Shown here piece after piece: positions 15,880 to 20,535 of a stretch of 20,535 nucleotides of DNA. This stretch comes from Rikenellaceae bacterium (GTDB taxonomy: Bacteria; Bacteroidota; Bacteroidia; Bacteroidales; UBA932): positions 1-20,535 of the forward strand of contig CAAGMI010000150.1 of NCBI GenBank assembly GCA_900771005.1. The letters are read 5' to 3'. The position numbers were made by a program, and so were the translations under genes. Position 1 is the first letter of the stretch. Every line of letters starts with the position of its first letter. Under the pieces are notes generated by a model. That model did no database searches. It worked only from the letters and a program-made list of their open reading frames with translations, and was not told the DNA's origin.

Positions 15880-15887
15880 CAAATCTA
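15880..15887 (-). promoter_or_regulatory. parA: promoter -7 box of the parA operon
   Basis: On the minus strand TAGATTTG fits the TAnnTTTG consensus and lies 24 bases before the parA ATG, implying a leader of roughly 18 bases. No clear TTTG is seen 19-21 bases further upstream. It lies within 13 bases of the opposing box at 15900-15907. Confidence 0.55.
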
Positions 15888-15899
15888 CTAAAAAATCCG

Positions 15900-15907
15900 T
15901 ACATTTG
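15900..15907 (+). promoter_or_regulatory. promoter -7 box of the lipid kinase gene
   Basis: TACATTTG matches TAnnTTTG and lies only 7 bases before the ATG at 15915. Transcription would then start at or just before the start codon, giving a nearly leaderless messenger. The -33 region is not recognisable. Confidence 0.45.
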
Positions 15908-15914
15908 CAGCACT

Positions 15915-16859
15915 ATGACCAAAACCAAAAACAGCTGGTTCATTATCGTGAACCCTCACGCCGGTTCAGGCAAGACTATGAAGGAATGGCCTGCCGGGCA
16001 GAGCAGACTCGATGAACTGGGGATTCACTACAATGCTGTTCTCACCAGCCACAGAACCCACGCCACCACACTCGCATATTTTGCTGCAAGCAAAGGATAC
16101 AGAAGGATACTCGGAGTCGGAGGAGACGGCACAATACACGAGATATTCAACGGTATTCTCAAATGGTGCAGTGAAAACGGCACCGATCCCGGTGAATTCT
16201 ACACAGGTTTAGCGCCGATAGGTTCAGGCAATGACTGGATAAAGGCTTTTGATATAGAAAAGGATGTCGTAGCCGTGGCTGACCTTATCGGAAAGGAGTC
16301 TTTCGCACAGGAAGACGTTGTCAAGGTCGAACTGTCCGACGAAAAAGTCTGCTATATGGCAAACATCGGCGGTATCGGGTTTGATTCCCACGTTTGCGAG
16401 ATAGTAAACAGACAGAAGGCGGCAGGACGCAGAAGCAAGATGATATATGCCAATGCACTCAGACGTACGATGTTCAGTCTCCGGGCAATCAACCTTCAGA
16501 TATTGGCTGACGGAAAGGAGGTTCACAACGGGCCATGTCTCTCGATCGCCCTCGGTAACGGGAAATACAGCGGAAGCGGAATGTGCCAGGTCCCTCTTGC
16601 TGAGATCAATGACGGCATACTTGACGCTCTCATCGTACCGAAGCTGCCTTTGACGACTCTGCTGAAGGAAGTCAAACGCATATTCGGTCACAACATCCAC
16701 GAATCCGAGCACGTAAAATATGTCAGGTGCAAGACACTTGAGATAATTCCCCTGGATGCAAGATCCAAGGACATCGTAGAGGTGGATGGTGAAATCGAGG
16801 GTATGCTGCCTGCCAAGATCAGCATTACCGGAAGCAAGATCAACGCACTAACCTGGTAG
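15915..16859 (+). CDS. diacylglycerol kinase family lipid kinase
   Basis: A 314-residue cytoplasmic or membrane-associated kinase of the DAGK catalytic (YegS/DgkB/LCB5) family, which phosphorylates diacylglycerol or another lipid alcohol with ATP. The nucleotide-binding segments are NPHAGSGK (13-20) and the hallmark GGDGT (69-73), followed by PIGSGNDWIK (101-110), where the family usually has G-S/T-x-N-D-F. VDGE near residue 297 belongs to the C-terminal beta-sandwich. The ATG at 15915 is chosen over an earlier in-frame codon at 15867 because it gives the normal family N-terminus just before the NPxAG motif, and because a -7-like box would lie inside the longer version. Its last 20 bases overlap the 3' end of the convergent PAP2 gene. 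The exact lipid substrate cannot be told from sequence. Confidence 0.92.
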   Translation: MTKTKNSWFIIVNPHAGSGKTMKEWPAGQSRLDELGIHYNAVLTSHRTHATTLAYFAASKGYRRILGVGGDGTIHEIFNGILKWCSENGTDPGEFYTGLAPIGSGNDWIKAFDIEKDVVAVADLIGKESFAQEDVVKVELSDEKVCYMANIGGIGFDSHVCEIVNRQKAAGRRSKMIYANALRRTMFSLRAINLQILADGKEVHNGPCLSIALGNGKYSGSGMCQVPLAEINDGILDALIVPKLPLTTLLKEVKRIFGHNIHESEHVKYVRCKTLEIIPLDARSKDIVEVDGEIEGMLPAKISITGSKINALTW

Positions 16860-17445
16860 ATACAAGTTCGGCGATCTTTCCGAAAATCCAGCCGATCACA
16901 AATCCGACAAGCAATCCGACGAGCACGTCACCAAAGAAGTGCTTTCCCACGAATATCCTGCTGAAACCGACCAGCACAGCCCATATTACGATACACCACT
17001 CGTATGCGTTATATGAGCGGATCTTGTCCATCCTGAAGCATTTCAGGGATGCGGCCGCAAACATCATCGAGTTAGCCGCATGGGCAGAAAAGAAGCCGTA
17101 ATAGTTTCCCTTGTCCTCCAGAAGATGGAGCCCGTTGTCCATCATATAATCCGTCCAGCAGGGACGGAACCGTGATACGGCATCCTTCACGAAATTAGCG
17201 AACTGGTCACAGGCAGTGACGGCCAGCGCTATGGATATGACTGCCACCAGTCCCCTTTTCCACCCAAGTCTGAGAAAGAGGAAAACGGCAACGACAAGAT
17301 ACATCGGGAACCACACGTACTTGTTGGACAGGAGCATCCAGAACGAGTCCGAAAAAGTGCAGTGGAATGAATTGATGAACAATGTGACATCCCAGTCGCA
17401 ATGCTCGAGATAATTCAGCAGGCTTATTTCTGCAACGCCTTCCAT
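16840..17445 (-). CDS. PAP2 family membrane phosphatase
   Basis: A 201-residue integral membrane phosphatase, likely acting on phosphatidate, undecaprenyl diphosphate or a related lipid phosphate. All three PAP2 motifs are present: K-x6-R-P as KDAVSRFRP (87-95), FSAH (119-122, where PSGH is commonest) with His122, and S-R-x5-H-x3-D as SRIFVGKHFFGD (162-173) with His169 and Asp173. Hydrophobic segments lie around 33-60, 64-80, 124-136, 150-168 and 174-190. Its ATG overlaps the 3' end of obgE by 22 bases, so the two form an operon. Its own 3' end overlaps the convergent lipid kinase by 20 bases. Undecaprenyl-PP recycling (BacA-independent) is one plausible role, but sequence alone does not decide the substrate. 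Confidence 0.92.
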   Translation of the reverse strand: MEGVAEISLLNYLEHCDWDVTLFINSFHCTFSDSFWMLLSNKYVWFPMYLVVAVFLFLRLGWKRGLVAVISIALAVTACDQFANFVKDAVSRFRPCWTDYMMDNGLHLLEDKGNYYGFFSAHAANSMMFAAASLKCFRMDKIRSYNAYEWCIVIWAVLVGFSRIFVGKHFFGDVLVGLLVGFVIGWIFGKIAELVSTRLVR

Positions 17446-18416
17446 AACAGATCCTTCAAATCATTAAGTCCTTCTCCCGAAACCGATGAGATAAAAACGT
17501 GAGGCACACCCTTCGGAAGGTGAGGTCTGACCTCTTTTTCAATCTGGGCATCACCGAGATCACATTTCGTTATGGCGAGCACCCTCTCTTTGGCAAGAAG
17601 TTCAGGATTATACAGTTTCAATTCGGACAAAAGGGTCTTGTATGCCCCTGCTATGTCATCCTCTTCAATGCTTACCATAAAAAGCAGCACGGAATTGCGC
17701 TCGATATGACGAAGGAATCTGGTACCTATCCCCTTTCCGTCGTGAGCCCCCTCTATGATACCGGGGATATCCGCCATGACAAAGGAACGGTCATCATAAT
17801 ACTTCACGATGCCGAGATTCGGCTCCAAAGTCGTGAAAGCGTAATCGGCGATCTTCGGCTTGGCCGAGGTTATGCTGGAAAGCAGCGTTGATTTGCCGGC
17901 ATTCGGGAATCCCACCAGCCCGACGTCTGCGAGGAGTTTCAGTTCCAGTATGAACCATCCTTCCTCTCCATCCTCTCCCGGCTGCGCATACATCGGAGTC
18001 TGTCTGGTAGGAGTTTTGAAATGGTCATTGCCCCATCCTCCCTTGCCTCCCTTGCACAGGGTTCTTTCCTCTCCGCCTTCAGTGAGTTCAAACAGGACTT
18101 CCCCGTCCTCCGCATTCTTCACGACAGTCCCCAAAGGAACTTCAAGTATGATATCCGCACCGTTCTTACCGTGCTGAAGAGCCGCACCGCCCTTTTCACC
18201 GTCATCGGCTTTCACATGCTTGCGGTACTTAAGGTGTATCAGAGTCCAGAACTGCGCATTCGCCCTGAGGATTATATGTCCCCCGCGGCCACCGTCTCCC
18301 CCGTCAGGTCCTCCCTTCGGTATGTATTTGGCCCTGTGCAGGTGCATGGACCCCGCCCCTCCGTGTCCGGAGGCGCAATATATCTTTACGTAGTCTATGA
18401 AATTCGAATCCGCCAT
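17424..18416 (-). CDS. obgE: Obg family GTPase (ribosome assembly)
   Basis: A 330-residue essential GTPase that acts on the large ribosomal subunit and in stress control. The glycine-rich OBG domain spans 1-158 with repeated GG motifs (KGGPDGGDGGRGG, 34-46). The G domain has the P-loop GFPNAGKS (169-176), switch II DIPG (216-219), TKCD (283-286) in place of the usual NKxD, and ISSVSGEG near 309-316. The protein ends soon after the G domain, so the C-terminal OCT domain seen in some Obg proteins is absent, as in E. coli ObgE-type short forms. The ATG at 18416 is supported by the conserved FIDYVKIY N-terminus. It is preceded by a 190-base, inverted-repeat-rich leader and followed by an overlapping PAP2 gene. 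Confidence 0.96.
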   Translation of the reverse strand: MADSNFIDYVKIYCASGHGGAGSMHLHRAKYIPKGGPDGGDGGRGGHIILRANAQFWTLIHLKYRKHVKADDGEKGGAALQHGKNGADIILEVPLGTVVKNAEDGEVLFELTEGGEERTLCKGGKGGWGNDHFKTPTRQTPMYAQPGEDGEEGWFILELKLLADVGLVGFPNAGKSTLLSSITSAKPKIADYAFTTLEPNLGIVKYYDDRSFVMADIPGIIEGAHDGKGIGTRFLRHIERNSVLLFMVSIEEDDIAGAYKTLLSELKLYNPELLAKERVLAITKCDLGDAQIEKEVRPHLPKGVPHVFISSVSGEGLNDLKDLLWKALQK

Positions 18417-18458
18417 AAATACCTTATATTCATTTTGTTACAGAAACTTAAAGCACTT

Positions 18459-18570
18459 CCGTGCAACAGATATGCAACAGTTTTTGCAGAAAAATCAAAA
18501 ACAAACCTCATAACAAGCATAGATTTATAAAGTTGCTTTGTTGCACGGATATTGGTCTGTTGTGACCAAT
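18459..18570 (-). promoter_or_regulatory. obgE: structured leader candidate upstream of obgE
   Basis: Reading the minus strand from the promoter toward obgE, three foldable elements occur. First, ATTGGTC/GACCAAT (18570-18551) form a perfect 7-bp hairpin with a 6-base loop. Second, CCGTGCAACA (minus 18548-18539) pairs over 10 bp with TGTTGCACGG (minus 18468-18459), continued inside by a further GCAAC/GTTGC pair after a small internal loop. Third, inside that stem GTTTTTG and CAAAAAC (18502-18480) form a 7-bp hairpin. Together they make a branched fold of about 90 bases ending 43 bases before the obgE ATG. No T run follows, so it is not a simple terminator. It matches no riboswitch family that I recognise. 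Confidence 0.45.
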
Positions 18571-18598
18571 TTATGTCAAGTTTCACTCTCACCACGTG

Positions 18599-18606
18599 CA
18601 AAGATA
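18599..18606 (-). promoter_or_regulatory. obgE: promoter -7 box upstream of obgE
   Basis: TATCTTTG on the minus strand is an exact TAnnTTTG match. It implies a transcript starting near 18592 with a leader of about 175 bases before the obgE ATG at 18416. A matching -33 TTTG is not seen at the usual spacing. Confidence 0.5.
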
Positions 18607-18622
18607 GTGAAATTGTGCGATA

Positions 18623-18650
18623 CTAATTGAAAGGTAGCCAACACAATTAG
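18623..18650. repeat. inverted repeat between regulator gene and obgE promoter
   Basis: CTAATTG (18623-18629) and CAATTAG (18644-18650) form a perfect 7-bp inverted repeat with a 14-base spacer, immediately after the stop of the minus-strand regulator gene (18654). It covers the -33 region of the obgE promoter box. It could be a weak terminator, although AT-rich and without a T run, or an operator. Confidence 0.4.
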
Positions 18651-18653
18651 CGA

Positions 18654-20288
18654 CTACTGAGAACATTCCGCCAGTATTTTCTTCAGAATGACGTTAATAT
18701 TTGACTTGTAACTCTCCTGTCCCAGCTTTTTACGGATCTTGCTGCTGAAATTGTAGTATGACTGCTCGGACAACTCCAGATATGACGCAATTTCCGCTCC
18801 GCGCAGACCTATACAATATAGACAGCAGCACCCTGCCTCCTTTTCTGTCATACCGATGTCATTCAAATACTGAACAAACTTTGGATTCGTAATGCTGAAG
18901 GATGCAACCATAGACTTTAGAAAAGCTTTTCTGTCTGCAAGCAGCGCTTTAAGTTCATCTTGCCCACCTTTGGGGCTCGTCTCTGAGATTTGATGTGCGA
19001 CATACTTGTTGAGGATGCTTAACCTTACATCCACCTGATGGCGGAAATCTTTGCTAAGAGAGTCCTCCGAGAGTATTCTCTTCAACTGTTTTATCTCACA
19101 GTTTGCCTGTTCGATGTACTCTGACTTAATTACCAGTTCTGATTCCAAGCGTTTTTTCTCTGTCAGCAAGTTTTCTGCACGTTGTTTTTCACGGACGAGT
19201 CTGTCTTTGATAATGAAAGCGGCGAGTGCTGCCAGCAGGAACAGAATAACAAGAACCATCCGTTGGTTTTTCTGCTTAAGCTCTTGAATCTGATGATCGA
19301 AACGCTCCTCGGCAAAAGGAGCTGAACTTTGCATTACCTTCAGGTCACGGGAATCTTTCGCACTGATATATTTATTCAGCGCGAAATAGGCATCCGAATA
19401 ATCTTCCTCTGCCGCATAGATTTTCGATCTGACAAGAGAATAGATGGGATTTGATACATCTGCCGAAGCGCTACTCTCATATTGATTTATTGCTTCTACT
19501 GCCGCTTCCAAGTCATTGTATTTCAGATACAGATATGCGATATCCAGCCATAAGCCCGTCTGGATTGAAGTCATTTGTCCGAGAAGGCTCCGCATGGATT
19601 CAATAGTGCCATTACCGCTTTCCAAATCGAATAGAAGGCGCTCACCCAGGAAATTGTTTTTCTGTGCAGAACTCATCTTGTACTGAAGCCTTGACAGTAT
19701 TTGAAGCAACTCCTCTTCTTTTTCGTATTCTTTGAGAGGGTTCAAACAGCCACACTCATCCAAAAGAGAATTAATATACCGTGATGTATCACCTGCAGCG
19801 AGGAAACATTCTGCCGCATTGTGTGCTTCAATACTGGCACTGCTTATATTAAAAAGGCTTTTGTGTATAGTTTTCATTCCCATATACACTCTTCCTCGCA
19901 TCAGTTCGTTTCCAGACTTTCTGCCATAATGTTCTGCTTTGACAAAAGCGTCCATCGCACCATCTGTGTCACCGGCATTCTGTCTGACTACCCCCAGATA
20001 GTAGTGAGCCCTCATCTTCCAATCGGCATTGCCGTGGTGATGATAGTATCTGACGGCATTGCAGATTATTGAATCCGATGCGATATCGATATATTTCTTG
20101 TCCAGGGCCATGGAATATAAGACAGAAAACTTTGCCGTCTCCCGTCTTGACATAGAAGTCCTGTCCAGCTCAGCAAGCAGCACGTATGCGCTGTCCGGAT
20201 CTGATTCAATAATTGAGTCAATGTGGTTCAGTGCCGGGGTCATGCCGATACCGCCAAGGAGAAACGAAAGAAGAATGCAGATTATCAT
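18654..20288 (-). CDS. membrane-tethered TPR-like regulator with LuxR-type HTH
   Basis: A 544-residue protein of a type frequent in Bacteroidota. A hydrophobic signal-like stretch is at 1-16. Helical repeats resembling TPRs occupy about 18-315 (for example AHYYLGVVRQNAGDTDGAM at 94-112 and IAYLYLKYNDLEAAVEAI at 250-267). One transmembrane helix lies at 344-360 followed by KDRLVREKQR, so the positive-inside rule puts the C-terminus in the cytoplasm. A coiled coil spans about 363-408, and a LuxR/GerE-like helix-turn-helix spans about 478-535 (GMTEKEAGCCCLYCIGLRG, then AEIASYLELSEQSYYNFSSK). Read together, it would sense a periplasmic state and bind DNA directly, as a one-component regulator. 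Its targets are unknown; flanking genes are candidates. A consensus promoter precedes it. Confidence 0.8.
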   Translation of the reverse strand: MIICILLSFLLGGIGMTPALNHIDSIIESDPDSAYVLLAELDRTSMSRRETAKFSVLYSMALDKKYIDIASDSIICNAVRYYHHHGNADWKMRAHYYLGVVRQNAGDTDGAMDAFVKAEHYGRKSGNELMRGRVYMGMKTIHKSLFNISSASIEAHNAAECFLAAGDTSRYINSLLDECGCLNPLKEYEKEEELLQILSRLQYKMSSAQKNNFLGERLLFDLESGNGTIESMRSLLGQMTSIQTGLWLDIAYLYLKYNDLEAAVEAINQYESSASADVSNPIYSLVRSKIYAAEEDYSDAYFALNKYISAKDSRDLKVMQSSAPFAEERFDHQIQELKQKNQRMVLVILFLLAALAAFIIKDRLVREKQRAENLLTEKKRLESELVIKSEYIEQANCEIKQLKRILSEDSLSKDFRHQVDVRLSILNKYVAHQISETSPKGGQDELKALLADRKAFLKSMVASFSITNPKFVQYLNDIGMTEKEAGCCCLYCIGLRGAEIASYLELSEQSYYNFSSKIRKKLGQESYKSNINVILKKILAECSQ

Positions 20289-20321
20289 ATGGTCAAAATT
20301 ACCGAACTATTTGCGCTTCTC

Positions 20322-20353
20322 CAAAATTAAACTCTCACATTTTCAGAAACAAA
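20322..20353 (-). promoter_or_regulatory. consensus Bacteroidota promoter of the regulator gene
   Basis: On the minus strand TTTG (20353-20350) is followed after exactly 20 bases by TAATTTTG (20329-20322), matching the published -33 TTTG / -7 TAnnTTTG arrangement with 19-21 spacing. The ATG lies 33 bases beyond, giving a short leader of about 27 bases. This is the clearest promoter in the window. Confidence 0.75.
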
Positions 20354-20360
20354 TCTCTGT

Positions 20361-20384
20361 TATTCAGTATTGTGAATATGTTCA
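20361..20384. promoter_or_regulatory. operator-like cluster of TTCA/TGAA half sites
   Basis: TATTCA (20361-20366) and TGAATA (20373-20378) form a perfect 6-bp inverted repeat with a 6-base spacer. The second arm also starts a further palindrome TGAA-TATG-TTCA (20373-20384). The cluster lies just upstream of the -33 box of the regulator promoter, a usual place for an activator or autoregulatory site. It could instead be the fading hairpin of the upstream gene at 20438. Confidence 0.35.
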
Positions 20385-20437
20385 ATTTTCATTATGGCTT
20401 TGGTGATAAAATAAGATATTTAAGTTTCGCAAGTGAT

Positions 20438-20535
20438 TCAGGCGGCAGGTTGTAGTTGTTGAGCCACCCTCATTATTGCATTGAGTTGTTTGTTTTCGTA
20501 TATGATGTTTGTCAAGATTTCATCGAAGTCGGCAG
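20438..20535 (-). CDS. C-terminal fragment of a gene cut by the window edge
   Basis: From the right edge, one minus-strand frame is open for 31 codons to a TGA at 20440-20438. The peptide is amphipathic and helix-like, including DEILTNIIYENKQLNAIM and ending QQLQPAA. It is too short to assign to a family, but the composition looks coding, and the spacing to the regulator promoter fits a preceding gene in the same direction. Confidence 0.5.
   Translation of the reverse strand, partial: ADFDEILTNIIYENKQLNAIMRVAQQLQPAA

Noticed and set aside
18576..18600. GTTTCACTCTCACCACGTGC as a parS-like site
   Set aside because: It contains CACGTG and GTTTCAC separately but not the 16-base palindrome TGTTTCACGTGAAACA; the halves are not arranged symmetrically.
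18395..18601. A 68-codon minus-strand frame in the obgE upstream region
   Set aside because: It starts at TTG, runs through the inverted-repeat structure, overlaps the obgE start in another frame and has no recognisable protein features.

Overview
The window looks like chromosomal DNA of a member of the Bacteroidota, most likely order Bacteroidales. Three things point there: a V-type ATPase operon in the reduced E-DUF2764-A-B-D-I-K order; the families DUF4301, DUF2764 and DUF5683, which are typical of that phylum; and several upstream boxes of the form TAnnTTTG, the Bacteroidota -7 promoter element, with few Shine-Dalgarno sequences. Genus cannot be named from reading alone. I saw no rRNA, tRNA, CRISPR array, insertion sequence or integrase. 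No gene-free stretch exceeds 300 bases; the longest are 18417-18653 (structured leader and promoter) and 20289-20437 (promoter and palindromes).

Left block, plus strand (1-4630): a possible C-terminal scrap of an upstream gene, a DUF4301 protein with nucleotidyltransferase-like motifs, and a two-domain M16 zinc metallopeptidase lipoprotein closed by a strong hairpin terminator. Next block, plus strand (4715-11727): a seven-gene V-type ATPase operon. Genes from E to I overlap by 1 to 11 bases, implying translational coupling; only K follows a short gap. The K subunit carries the L/T/Q/Q/E set known from sodium-binding proteolipids, so a sodium-coupled pump is likely. A near-perfect 84-base hairpin separates this operon from the convergent block.

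Minus-strand block (15855-11837): parA, parB, a DUF5683 membrane protein and a LysM lytic transglycosylase, in one tightly packed operon that joins chromosome segregation with cell-wall turnover. parA is transcribed divergently from a diacylglycerol-kinase-family lipid kinase (plus). The lipid kinase converges, with overlapping 3' ends, on a minus-strand pair: the GTPase obgE followed by a PAP2 lipid phosphatase. obgE has an unusual inverted-repeat-rich upstream region.

Right end, minus strand: a membrane-tethered regulator with predicted periplasmic TPR-like helices and a cytoplasmic LuxR-like helix-turn-helix, with the best promoter match in the window, then the C-terminal end of one more gene running off the edge.

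Most genes are ordinary core genes. The more unusual signals are the obgE leader structure, the 84-base hairpin, the DUF4301 enzyme-like motifs, the duplicated DUF5683 unit, and the sodium and cysteine signatures of the V-ATPase.
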